NCBI RefSeq assembly: GCF_000152865.1
Contig: NZ_CH672390.1
Coordinates: 930,001 to 994,000, forward strand
Source: Erythrobacter sp. NAP1
Lineage (GTDB): Bacteria > Pseudomonadota > Alphaproteobacteria > Sphingomonadales > Sphingomonadaceae
Reading direction: 5' to 3'
Length of the DNA: 64,000 nucleotides
Shown here: positions 35,843 through 44,056 of the stretch, in pieces
Position numbering within the stretch: the first letter of the stretch is position 1
Layout of the letters: each line of letters begins with the position of its first letter
Translations under genes and position numbers: made by a program
Notes under the pieces: model-generated
Databases searched by the model: none
What the model was told of the DNA's origin: nothing
What the model saw: only the letters and a program-made list of their open reading frames with translations

Positions 35843-36814
35843 ATGGGCAAACGCTTTTCCATTCTCGCTGACCCGATGATTGCAGTGCTTCTCTTAGCGA
35901 CTGCATTGGCGTTCATGATGCCCGCGAGTGGCGAAGGTCGGCAAAGCGCTCAATTGGTCTCCAATGTCGCAATATTCGTCCTGTTCTTGGTGAACGGAAT
36001 GAGGATCGCTCGCGGCGAAATCGCACGCGGGTTCACCAATTGGCGGTTCTTCGGGCCGCTCTTTGCATTCGTTTTCGGAGCCATGCCGCTGATCGGCTTG
36101 GGGCTGTCCAATCTGGCGCTCACCGCTTTGCCGCCAATGGTCGCGATGGGCTTTCTCTATCTCGGGACGCTGCCCTCGACGATCCAGTCAGCGACCTCCT
36201 ACACGAGCCTTGCTGGCGGCAATGTGGCGCTATCGGTCGTTGGGGCTGCGCTCATCAACATTGCGGGCGTATTCATAACTGCGCCGTTGTTCGCGCTGCT
36301 CGCCGGGAGTGAGGCGGCAGATATTGGAACTGAGACGATCATCCGGATTGGCCTGATACTCATCTTGCCTTTCATGATTGGACAAGCGGTGCAGGGGTGG
36401 ACGATCAAGTGGCTGCAGGACCGCAAGTCGCAGGTCGCGTGGCTCGACCGTTTGGTTATCGGTATCGCGGTGTATGTCGCGTTCTCCGGCGCAGTCGAGC
36501 AGGGTCTTGCATCGCTTTTCGGTGCCACTGGCTGGGCGATCCTGATCGCGCTGGTGGTAGCTTATCTGATCGCGGCTTCAGGCTGTGCCTGGCTTACCGG
36601 CGGTATGCTCAAGATTGCGAGAGAGGATCGCATAGCGTTCCTGTTTGCGGGTGCGCAAAAGAGCGTGGCAATCGGTGCCCCGCTGGCCGCGATTCTGTTT
36701 CCTGCCGAAATAGCGGGATTCGTGATCGCGCCGCTGCTCCTCTACCACTTGCTGCAGTTGATGATTGCGGCGCCAGTCGCAACGCTGCTCTCCGACGATC
36801 AAGCCTTGGGCTGA
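35843..36814 (+). CDS. BASS-type (bile acid:sodium symporter) membrane protein
   Basis: 323 aa, about ten hydrophobic segments. [38 protein letters not shown] and the C-terminal [20 protein letters not shown] match the SBF/DUF4137-like branch. Likely an Na+-coupled transporter; substrate unknown. Its C-terminus overlaps panB on the other strand by 16 bases. Confidence 0.8.
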   Translation: MGKRFSILADPMIAVLLLATALAFMMPASGEGRQSAQLVSNVAIFVLFLVNGMRIARGEIARGFTNWRFFGPLFAFVFGAMPLIGLGLSNLALTALPPMVAMGFLYLGTLPSTIQSATSYTSLAGGNVALSVVGAALINIAGVFITAPLFALLAGSEAADIGTETIIRIGLILILPFMIGQAVQGWTIKWLQDRKSQVAWLDRLVIGIAVYVAFSGAVEQGLASLFGATGWAILIALVVAYLIAASGCAWLTGGMLKIAREDRIAFLFAGAQKSVAIGAPLAAILFPAEIAGFVIAPLLLYHLLQLMIAAPVATLLSDDQALG

Positions 36815-37671
36815 TAAGTCTGGTCTTCACTCGGGAATGAACGCTCACGCACTTCCTGGGCATAGGATGCGACGGTTTTCTCAATAACGCTCGCAATATC
36901 CTCGTACTTCTTCACAAAGCGCGGGACGCGTTCGAACATGCCGAGCATATCTTCGGTGACTAACACCTGCCCATCGCATTGTGCAGATGCGCCGATCCCT
37001 ATGGTTGGACAAGCAACCGCTTGTGTGGCTTCAATCGCGATCGGTTCAACGACGCCTTCGATAACGATGGCAAAGGCACCCGCCTTGTCGAGGGCTACGG
37101 CGTCACTGACAATCTTGTCCGCTTCGGCGTCAGACCGACCGCGCGCCATGTAGCCTCCAAGCACATTTACTGCCTGCGGAGTAAGCCCGACGTGCCCCAT
37201 GACAGGGATGCCGCGTGAATTGAGGAACTCGACCGTCTCGGCCATCGCTTCGCCGCCTTCGAGCTTCACCGCCGCTGCGCCCGTTTGCTTCAGTAGGAAA
37301 GCGGCGCTTTCGAATGCCTGTTCTTTCGAGGCCTCATAAGAACCGAAAGGCATGTCCACGACTACAACCGAATGATAGCTCCCGCGCACTACCGCAGCGC
37401 CGTGATTGGCCATCATTTCGAGGCTGACCGGGATGGTCGAATCCAGCCCGTAGATCACTTGCCCAAGCGAATCTCCAACCAGCAGAATGTCGCAATGTGC
37501 GTCGAGTAGCTGTGCCTGACGCGCCGTGTAGGCGGTCAGCATCACCAGCGGCTCTTCGGTGACGCCGTCCTTTTTCTTCGCACGGATGCGCGGGACAGTG
37601 AGCCGTTTCATCGGCTGAGGGGTGGGATGGGCTCGGCTGGTGCTCGTATCGAGCTGAAATGTGGTCGACAT
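36799..37671 (-). CDS. panB: 3-methyl-2-oxobutanoate hydroxymethyltransferase
   Basis: Makes ketopantoate from 2-oxoisovalerate, the first step of pantothenate synthesis. 290 aa. Landmarks: [43 protein letters not shown], and [17 protein letters not shown]. Uses the same substrate that the bkd complex degrades. No panC neighbour is present in the window. Confidence 0.93.
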   Translation of the reverse strand: MSTTFQLDTSTSRAHPTPQPMKRLTVPRIRAKKKDGVTEEPLVMLTAYTARQAQLLDAHCDILLVGDSLGQVIYGLDSTIPVSLEMMANHGAAVVRGSYHSVVVVDMPFGSYEASKEQAFESAAFLLKQTGAAAVKLEGGEAMAETVEFLNSRGIPVMGHVGLTPQAVNVLGGYMARGRSDAEADKIVSDAVALDKAGAFAIVIEGVVEPIAIEATQAVACPTIGIGASAQCDGQVLVTEDMLGMFERVPRFVKKYEDIASVIEKTVASYAQEVRERSFPSEDQTYQPKA

Positions 37672-37817
37672 GGGCGCTCATTTAGCGCCGCATGCGACAA
37701 ACGACAAACAAGGATATTGCTCTCCCCCCTTGGCGAGAGCGCAGAATCATTGCAGATAGGCGTCCACACAAGACAACGCGCTTGGGGAAGCGCGATCCAA
37801 GAGGGATTTTTCTACAC

Positions 37818-39218
37818 ATGGCAGCAGCAGGTTCAGGCCACGAGAATTGGTCTTCACGCAGCGCGTTCATTCTCGCAGCGGTCGGTTCAGCGGTGGGCCT
37901 TGGCAACATGTGGCGCTTTCCAGCAGAAGCCGGCGAGAATGGCGGCGGTGCCTTCGTGCTGTTCTACATCTTTTGCGTTCTGCTCATTGGCCTGCCGGTA
38001 CTTCTGTCGGAGGTGCTGATCGGGCGTCACGGTCAGGCCAATGCGCCTGAGAGCGTGCGGCGTGTAGCGCGCGATTCAAACGCTCCCGAAGGGTGGAGCG
38101 TTCTTGCTTCGATGGGCGTATTTGCGGCGTTCCTGATCCTCAGCTTTTACTGCGTCGTAGGCGGCTGGGTGGTCTATTATATCGGCGTCTTCGCGAACGA
38201 TCTGGTACAAACGGGTCTGGCTGGCGGCGCTTTCGAGGGCCGTGCTCCCGACGATATCGAAGGACTGCTTCCCGGCCTGTTCGGCAATGGCGGCTTGATG
38301 GTTGGCCTCAACCTCGGGTTCCTAGTTGTGACTATGTTCTTCGTCGCGCGTGGTGTTTCTAGCGGGATTGAGTGGGTTGCCGTTTACCTGATGCCGCTCT
38401 TTTTCCTGCTGTTCCTTGCTATCACCATCTACGGCGCCTTCACGGGCAATTTCAGTGATGCGGTAAGCTACCTGTTCACCTTCGACTTCTCGAAGCTGAC
38501 CGGCGAAGTGATGCTCGCAGCTGTGGGGCAGGCATTCTTCTCGTTGTCGCTCGGCGTGGCCGGGATGATGACCTACGGCGCATATGCCAACCGCGATACA
38601 AACTTGGGTGAAACCTCGGGCATCATCGCGAGCGCCGACACTGGCGTTGCGTTGCTGGCTGGCCTTGCAATTTTCCCGATCGTGTTTGCTGCGGGTCTCT
38701 CGGCGAGCGCCGGGCCGGGCCTTATGTTCCAGTCGCTCCCGATCGCGTTTCAGGCCATGCCGTTCGGATCGCTGATTGGCCTCGCGTTCTTCGTGATGGT
38801 GTTCTTCGCTGCGCTGACCAGCTCGGTCTCGCTACTAGAAGCGCCGACCGCCTACGTTTTCGAGAAGTTCAATATCTCGCGTTCGGTTGCGACCGTCATC
38901 GTCGGTGCAGGTGCCGCGGTTCTTGGGGTGCTGTCGGCGCTCTCTTTCAACGATCTGGCAGGTTTCTATCCGCTCAGCTTCATCCCGATCTTTGCGGAAA
39001 CGAACTTCTTCGACACACTTGATGGTGTGACGGCGAAATTGTTCATGCCCATCGGTGCGATCCTGACCTGCATCTTTGTTGGTTGGATTGCGGATGCGAA
39101 GCTGATCGACAGCGAGAACGGGCTGGACGGTTTGCTGCACAAGACGTGGAGAGCGCTGGTTCGCTATGTTTGTCCGATCGTGCTGACCGTGATCCTCTAT
39201 GTTGGCCTCTTCGGCTAA
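37818..39218 (+). CDS. Sodium-dependent transporter (SLC6/NSS family)
   Basis: 466 aa, twelve-segment symporter of the LeuT fold. The N-terminal SRSAFILAAVGSAVGLGNMWRFPAEAGENGG is the family hallmark (Na+/substrate site). I chose ATG 37818, 12 bases after GAGGG, rather than an in-frame start 126 bases earlier. Likely carries an amino acid; the substrate is not known. A terminator follows. Confidence 0.86.
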   Translation: MAAAGSGHENWSSRSAFILAAVGSAVGLGNMWRFPAEAGENGGGAFVLFYIFCVLLIGLPVLLSEVLIGRHGQANAPESVRRVARDSNAPEGWSVLASMGVFAAFLILSFYCVVGGWVVYYIGVFANDLVQTGLAGGAFEGRAPDDIEGLLPGLFGNGGLMVGLNLGFLVVTMFFVARGVSSGIEWVAVYLMPLFFLLFLAITIYGAFTGNFSDAVSYLFTFDFSKLTGEVMLAAVGQAFFSLSLGVAGMMTYGAYANRDTNLGETSGIIASADTGVALLAGLAIFPIVFAAGLSASAGPGLMFQSLPIAFQAMPFGSLIGLAFFVMVFFAALTSSVSLLEAPTAYVFEKFNISRSVATVIVGAGAAVLGVLSALSFNDLAGFYPLSFIPIFAETNFFDTLDGVTAKLFMPIGAILTCIFVGWIADAKLIDSENGLDGLLHKTWRALVRYVCPIVLTVILYVGLFG

Positions 39219-39229
39219 GCTCAGAATCG

Positions 39230-39261
39230 AAAGGGCCGCCCAATAATGAGCGGCCCTTTTT
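39230..39261. terminator. Bidirectional rho-independent terminator
   Basis: Perfect ten-pair stem AAAGGGCCGC/GCGGCCCTTT (39230-39239 with 39250-39259) around a 10-nt loop, with T residues on one side and A residues on the other. It lies between the convergent SLC6-type and PNPOx-like genes and serves both strands. Confidence 0.85.
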
Positions 39262-39276
39262 CGTTTGGGTCGGGTT

Positions 39277-39762
39277 TTAGAGCGCGACTTCTTCGACGTG
39301 CTCCTTCTCGGCTTCGTCGTGGACGTTCATGCCAAGCGCCATCTTGGCAGTGTTGAGCAGGCCGAGATCGCCACTCCAGATTTCGGCGTCGCCCAGGTCC
39401 ATGCGCAGAAAGACGATGTTGGGATCGTCCTTGCCACCTTCGTACCAGGCCTCGACGAAGTTGTTCCAGAACTGGTCGAAACGCTCCTGGCTTGTCTCGC
39501 GGGTCAGCGTGCCATTGAAGCGAGCGTACATGTCGTGGCCCTTGCCTTGAAAGGTTGCGGTCGCTGCGCCGAGCTTGTTGAAGTCGCTGTGCGCGTGGGT
39601 GAAGAACCAGATCGCGCTGTCGGCGTCCTTGTCGAGCTGCGGGCTCATGGGGACTGCGGTTTCGGGCTGTCCGTCCAGTTGGAGGAACAGGAATGGCGAA
39701 TCCGCCAGAGCTTTCCAGAATTGGGTCTTGAGTTCGTCGGCTTTGCCTTGATTGTAACGCAT
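39277..39762 (-). CDS. General stress protein 26-like flavin-nucleotide-binding protein (PNPOx fold)
   Basis: 161 aa. MRYNQGKADELKTQFWKAL, FFTHAHSDFNKLG and TATFQGKGHDMYARFNGTL are typical of the pyridoxamine 5'-phosphate oxidase-like stress protein group, which binds FMN or F420-like cofactors. I chose ATG 39762, since AAAGGAG sits eight bases upstream; an in-frame start 99 bases earlier is weaker. Role unclear. Confidence 0.78.
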   Translation of the reverse strand: MRYNQGKADELKTQFWKALADSPFLFLQLDGQPETAVPMSPQLDKDADSAIWFFTHAHSDFNKLGAATATFQGKGHDMYARFNGTLTRETSQERFDQFWNNFVEAWYEGGKDDPNIVFLRMDLGDAEIWSGDLGLLNTAKMALGMNVHDEAEKEHVEEVAL

Positions 39763-39875
39763 TGTTGTATCTCCTTTGTCTATCCATCCAATGCGCAGGC
39801 AGGGGGCAACGTTCCATTTGAGTTGGCGGTTGCGGTCAGGCGGTTCGAAAAACCGTTGCACTGACAGGTAAATGA

Positions 39876-39890
39876 GAACATATTAGGAAC
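39876..39890 (+). promoter_or_regulatory. LexA (SOS) box upstream of imuA
   Basis: GAAC-N7-GAAC, the alphaproteobacterial LexA site, 34 bases before imuA ATG 39925. A candidate promoter is TTGCAC (39856-39861), 17-base spacer, CATATT (39879-39884), so the -10 lies inside the box and LexA would block RNA polymerase. Known imuABC genes are LexA-regulated, which fits. Confidence 0.85.
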
Positions 39891-39924
39891 AAATGAGACT
39901 CAGGCGAGTCTTTTACATGTTCCT

Positions 39925-40812
39925 ATGACCAGTCCTGCTCTTCCTTCCGGGGCGAAAGCCCTGCGCGATCTGTCCGTGCCATCACGTCCTCCGGTTCGCC
40001 CGGCAGGCGGCGCAGCGTCGCACTTGTCGGCTCATACTCTGTCGGCGGAGGAAATCGCGGCGATCTCGAAGGCGAGGGAAGGGCGCTGGCAACCGGGCCT
40101 TCGCGATCAGCCGCTTCATAGCGAGATTTTCGCCAGCGCCCGTGATGCAAGTGGGGCAGGACTGGCGCTGGCTCTGGCACGCGATGCACTGGAAGCAACC
40201 GCGCAGCCTGAAGGCCCGCTCGCTGAGGCCGATGATCGCCGACACGTGTTGTGGGTTCAGGATGCGCGTGCGGTGCAAATGGGTGGGCGGCCTTACGTTC
40301 ACGGCCTGCCGGAAGAGTTTCGCGAGCGCCTGATCCATGTTGAGGCTCACAAGCCCGAAGATGCGCTGTTCGCGCTGGAAGAGGGGCTCAAGTGCCGCGA
40401 CCTTGCCTGCGTCATCGGTGAGATCGCGGGCAATCCGCGCGTGCTCGATTTCACCGCCTCGCGCAGGCTCAGCCTTGCTGCTGAAAAGCATGGCATCGCC
40501 TTGTGGCTGGTGCGGATCGAGGCGGAGGCGGACCTATCCTCGGCGCGGATGCGCTGGCGGGCCCGGCCTGCCGTTTCGAAGCCACCGCTCTGGAATGCAG
40601 ACGCTCCCGGTGTGCCTGCCTGGCAGGCCGAGCTCTTCCGAGCGCGCGGCCATGCTCCCGGACAATGGACACTCACTTATGACAAAGGACGCCTCTCTGC
40701 CCGCAGCGCCTCGCAAGTCCCCGGCACACTCGAGCACGCCGCCCCGCCGTATCCTGGCCGTCTGGTGCGCCCGACTGTCGGTCGATCGCTGGCGGCTGTC
40801 GCTCGCGCCTGA
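39925..40812 (+). CDS. imuA: ImuA-like SOS mutagenesis protein
   Basis: 295 aa. RecA/SulA-like protein needed for translesion synthesis by ImuB-DnaE2. HTLSAEEIAAISKAREGRWQ, HVLWVQDARAVQMGGRPYVHGL and the stretch ending GHAPGQWTLTYDKG are characteristic. Its C-terminal 44 residues overlap imuB in another frame. SOS box upstream. First gene of the damage island. Confidence 0.86.
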   Translation: MTSPALPSGAKALRDLSVPSRPPVRPAGGAASHLSAHTLSAEEIAAISKAREGRWQPGLRDQPLHSEIFASARDASGAGLALALARDALEATAQPEGPLAEADDRRHVLWVQDARAVQMGGRPYVHGLPEEFRERLIHVEAHKPEDALFALEEGLKCRDLACVIGEIAGNPRVLDFTASRRLSLAAEKHGIALWLVRIEAEADLSSARMRWRARPAVSKPPLWNADAPGVPAWQAELFRARGHAPGQWTLTYDKGRLSARSASQVPGTLEHAAPPYPGRLVRPTVGRSLAAVARA

Positions 40813-42343
40813 AGGGCCTGAGGCAAAGGTCTGCATGCCTGGTGAGGGCGCGGATGCTGACCCTACCGTCCTCATCACGGAAACCGCGCACGGGCCACGC
40901 ATCCACGCCGTAAACCGCGCGGGGCAAGAGGCCGGTGCGATGGCCGGGATGATGCTCGCCGATGCGCGCACGGTTTGCCCGTCGATCCAGACGGCTCCCG
41001 CTGACCCGGCGGGCGATCTTGCATGCCTCGAAAAGCTTGCCGTGTGGGCACAGCGCTGGGGTCCATGGAGCGCGCTTGACCCACCCGACGGTGTGCTGGT
41101 CGATACTACTGCCGCCGCGCACCTGTTCGGCGGTGAGACGCGCTTGCTGGCCGACGTTGAAGCCGCGTTTGCCGCGCGCGGTTATGCCGTGCGCACCAGC
41201 ATTGCGCCGACCGCAGGTGCAGCATGGGCCTTGGCTCACTACGGGCCGCCACGTTCAATCCTGTCAGCAAACGACAATATGAACCGCGCGCTTGCCGAAC
41301 TGCCAGTCGCAGCGCTGCGGCTCGATGACGACGTGCTCACCGTCTTGCGGCGTTTGGGTCTCAAGCGGCTTGGCGACCTTGCTGACATCACGACCGGCGC
41401 CGTGAACCGCAGCGAGGAGGCTGCGCGCGATGCTCTCCATCGCCGGTTCCGCAACCGCAAGTCGCCCAGCGCAAACCCGCTTATCCGGCTCGACCAGCTG
41501 CTTGGCCGGGTGCCCGAACCGCTGCTGCCGGTCATCCCGCAGCAAATGCCGCTTGTGCAGCGCCGCCTGATGGAACCTCTGCGCCATCGTTCGCTGCTGG
41601 ACCGCGTGCTTGCAGATCTTGCCGAGGACATGACCCGCGAGCTCGAAGGGCGGGGAGAGGGGGCGAGGCGGCTCGAACTCGGCCTGTGGCGGGTTGACGG
41701 CGAAGTCATCGTGCGGCGCCTCGAACTCGCCGCCGCGACCCGCGATGCAACGCACATCACTCGTCTGTTCGAGGAAAAGCTCGACAATATCGACGCCGGT
41801 TTCGGGATAGAGACTGTCCGGCTGCGTGCCAGCTGGGCTGAACCGCTCGCTGCGGAACAGGGGGACGTCGAGGCAGCGGCAGAGCGCCATGGCACTTCGC
41901 TTGCGGCCTGTATCGACAGGTTGAGCGTGCGGCTTGGACCTGACGCAGTGCGTCGCCCGGTTCCGCATGCCAGCCATTTGCCCGAGCGAGCGCAAAGCTG
42001 GCACCCGCCGCTTGAAGGCGCATGGCCGGTTCAGACTGAGCCTGTGCGCGACAGGCCACTGAAACTGCTCGATCAGCCCGAACGAATCGCGGTCCTTTAT
42101 GCGTCGCCCGACGGCTATCCGCAGCGTTTTCGCTGGCGTGGGCAGGTGCACGAAGTGATGCGGGTCGAAGGACCGGAACGTATTGCGCCGGAATGGTGGC
42201 GAGTGCGCTCTACCGTGCGGCTGCGCGATTATTACCGGATCGAAGATGCCGATGGTGCCCGCTACTGGATCTACCGGCATGGCATTGTCGGAGATGGTCG
42301 GGGCGGAATGCCCGACTGGTTTCTTCAGGGCTTGTCCGCTTGA
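40679..42343 (+). CDS. imuB: ImuB, Y-family polymerase-like SOS protein
   Basis: 554 aa. N-terminal RRILAVWCARLSVDRWRLSL and DGVLVDTTAAAHLFGGE replace the acid-rich motifs of active Y-family polymerases (the Asp of the first and the Glu of the second are missing), so it should be catalytically dead and act as a hub for DnaE2 and the sliding clamp. A helix-hairpin-helix region (LRRLGLKRLGDLADI) and little-finger-like domain follow. ATG 40679 gives the correct N-terminus but overlaps imuA by 134 bases; any start that keeps the core must overlap it. Confidence 0.85.
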   Translation: MTKDASLPAAPRKSPAHSSTPPRRILAVWCARLSVDRWRLSLAPEGPEAKVCMPGEGADADPTVLITETAHGPRIHAVNRAGQEAGAMAGMMLADARTVCPSIQTAPADPAGDLACLEKLAVWAQRWGPWSALDPPDGVLVDTTAAAHLFGGETRLLADVEAAFAARGYAVRTSIAPTAGAAWALAHYGPPRSILSANDNMNRALAELPVAALRLDDDVLTVLRRLGLKRLGDLADITTGAVNRSEEAARDALHRRFRNRKSPSANPLIRLDQLLGRVPEPLLPVIPQQMPLVQRRLMEPLRHRSLLDRVLADLAEDMTRELEGRGEGARRLELGLWRVDGEVIVRRLELAAATRDATHITRLFEEKLDNIDAGFGIETVRLRASWAEPLAAEQGDVEAAAERHGTSLAACIDRLSVRLGPDAVRRPVPHASHLPERAQSWHPPLEGAWPVQTEPVRDRPLKLLDQPERIAVLYASPDGYPQRFRWRGQVHEVMRVEGPERIAPEWWRVRSTVRLRDYYRIEDADGARYWIYRHGIVGDGRGGMPDWFLQGLSA

Positions 42344-42408
42344 ATGTCCTAAGCGGGCCTTACCGCCAGACTAAACTTTCCTTTACGGAAATATGCGATC
42401 TGGAAACC

Positions 42409-42747
42409 ATGAGCCTACACGCTACTCCACGCGACTCGCAGCGCCGCCCATTGCGCCTGACGGTGAAGAGCCGTGTTGAGTCGCGCCCCGTCTATGTCGA
42501 AATGATCGATATCTCCGAAGGCGGCTGCAAGGTCAGTGGCTCACGCGGGTTTGCCAATGTGGGTGATCGCATCACCATGAAAGTGTCGAACATTTACGTC
42601 CCCGTAGGCAAAGTTGCATGGATGGAGGACCGGGTGGCGGGCATCTCTTTTGAAGGAGAGGTTCACCCCGCGGTGCTCGATCATCTCTGCGCAGCACAAG
42701 TGCCGGACGTAGCCGTTGAGAAAGACGATCAGTCGCGCAGACTATAG
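42409..42747 (+). CDS. PilZ-domain protein
   Basis: 112 aa. RRPLRLTVKSRVESRPVYVEMIDISEGGCKVSGS is a PilZ-type beginning, with the RxxxR-like and D-S-GG cyclic-di-GMP-type motif partly present (DISEGGCKV). It might bind c-di-GMP or be a degenerate PilZ. It begins 65 bases after imuB and ends 70 bases before the radical SAM gene. It may be a bystander in the damage island or link damage to surface state. Confidence 0.75.
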   Translation: MSLHATPRDSQRRPLRLTVKSRVESRPVYVEMIDISEGGCKVSGSRGFANVGDRITMKVSNIYVPVGKVAWMEDRVAGISFEGEVHPAVLDHLCAAQVPDVAVEKDDQSRRL

Positions 42748-42782
42748 TCTAGCCTCACATAGCTGAATTGCATCCTTTGCAT

Positions 42783-42811
42783 TTGGCAAAATCCGCTTTG
42801 GAACATATAAA
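42783..42811 (+). promoter_or_regulatory. Promoter of the radical SAM-udgX-dnaE2 operon
   Basis: TTGGCA (42783-42788), 17-base spacer, TATAAA (42806-42811). The -10 sits exactly in the seven-base gap of the LexA box (42801-42815). Transcription would start near 42818, the first base of the start codon, which suggests a leaderless mRNA. Confidence 0.65.
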
Positions 42812-42815
42812 GAAC
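42801..42815 (+). promoter_or_regulatory. LexA (SOS) box upstream of the radical SAM gene
   Basis: GAAC-N7-GAAC, three bases before ATG 42818 (42816-42817 intervene). Same type as the imuA box. LexA would cover the -10 element. This gives the radical SAM-UdgX-DnaE2 block its own SOS control. Confidence 0.85.
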
Positions 42816-42817
42816 AT

Positions 42818-44056
42818 ATGTCCAGTGAAACGCTCCGCGAAAAGCTCGAAATCCTTGCCGATGCGGCGAAATACGATGCTTCGTGCGCGTCGTCGGGGAC
42901 CGCGCGCAAGAACTCGCTTGGCGGAAAAGGCATCGGTTCGACCGAAGGCATGGGAATTTGCCACGCTTACGCCCCGGACGGTCGCTGCATCTCGCTGCTC
43001 AAGATCCTGCTGACCAACCACTGCATTTTCGACTGCCATTACTGCGTGAATCGTAAGAGCTCGAATGTGCGCCGCGCGCGTTTCACACCGCAGGAGGTCG
43101 CGGACCTCACGCTCAACTTCTACAAGCGCAATTATATCGAGGGGCTGTTTCTGTCCTCCGGCATTGTCAAAAGCGCCAATCACACGATGGAGCAGTTGGT
43201 CGAGGCTGCGCGGATCCTGCGCGAGGAACACGATTTTCGCGGCTACATTCACCTCAAGTCGATCCCTGAGGCCGATCCTGAACTGATCGATCAGGCGGGC
43301 CTGTTCGCCGACCGCGTTTCGATCAATGTCGAACTGCCGACCCGTTCAGGCCTCTCGCGTCTCGCGCCTGACAAGAACGAGGCGCAGATCGAAGGCGCAA
43401 TGGGCAAGACCAAGGCGCGGATCATTCAGGCAAAGGACGAGCGCAAGCGTTTCAAGCACGCGCCGCGCTTCGCGCCTGCTGGTCAGTCGACCCAGATGAT
43501 CGTCGGCGCGGATGCGGCGCGCGATGTCGATATCGTGGGCAAGGCGAGCACGCTCTACAAGGCATTCGGTCTACGCCGCGTCTACTACAGCGCTTTCTCT
43601 CCAATCCCCGATGCGAGCGCAGTGCTGCCTTTGAAGCGCCCTCCATTGATGCGTGAGCACCGTCTGTATCAGTCCGACTGGCTGATGCGTTTCTATGGCT
43701 ACGCTCCCGGAGAAGTCGCGCAGGCGACCGAGGCTGATGGCAACTTGCCGCTCGACATTGATCCAAAGCTCGCATGGGCGCTGAAATTCAGGGGTCAGTT
43801 CCCGGTCGACGTGAACCGCGCGTCGAAGGAGCAATTGCTGCGCGTTCCAGGGCTGGGAACGACGGCGGTGGCGCGCATCCTCAAGGCTCGGCGGCATCGG
43901 ACCCTGCGGCTTGATGACGTCGCCAGGCTCACCCAGTCGATCGCCAAGGTGCGACCCTTCCTGTGCACCGTCGACTGGCGGCCGACCATGCTGACCGATC
44001 GCGCGGACCTGCGCGCGCTGCTCGCGCCCAAGCAAGAGCAGCTGGAGCTGTTCTGA
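42818..44056 (+). CDS. Putative DNA modification/repair radical SAM protein (TIGR03916-like)
   Basis: 412 aa. Radical SAM cluster ligands Cys69, Cys73 and Cys76 in CIFDCHYCVNRK. The partial barrel continues to ~300 (FLSSGIVKSANHTMEQLVEAAR, HLKSIPEADPELI). C-terminal helix-hairpin-helix (~327-370, DVNRASKEQLLRVPGLGTTA), a DNA-binding fold. This family is found beside UdgX in many bacteria and its reaction is unknown. ATG 42818 sits at the predicted transcription start. The last base of its stop codon is the first base of the udgX start (TGATG). Confidence 0.88.
   Translation: MSSETLREKLEILADAAKYDASCASSGTARKNSLGGKGIGSTEGMGICHAYAPDGRCISLLKILLTNHCIFDCHYCVNRKSSNVRRARFTPQEVADLTLNFYKRNYIEGLFLSSGIVKSANHTMEQLVEAARILREEHDFRGYIHLKSIPEADPELIDQAGLFADRVSINVELPTRSGLSRLAPDKNEAQIEGAMGKTKARIIQAKDERKRFKHAPRFAPAGQSTQMIVGADAARDVDIVGKASTLYKAFGLRRVYYSAFSPIPDASAVLPLKRPPLMREHRLYQSDWLMRFYGYAPGEVAQATEADGNLPLDIDPKLAWALKFRGQFPVDVNRASKEQLLRVPGLGTTAVARILKARRHRTLRLDDVARLTQSIAKVRPFLCTVDWRPTMLTDRADLRALLAPKQEQLELF

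Noticed and set aside
39911-39925. Second LexA-like GTTC site before imuA
   Set aside because: GTTC occurs once, but the second half at seven bases does not.
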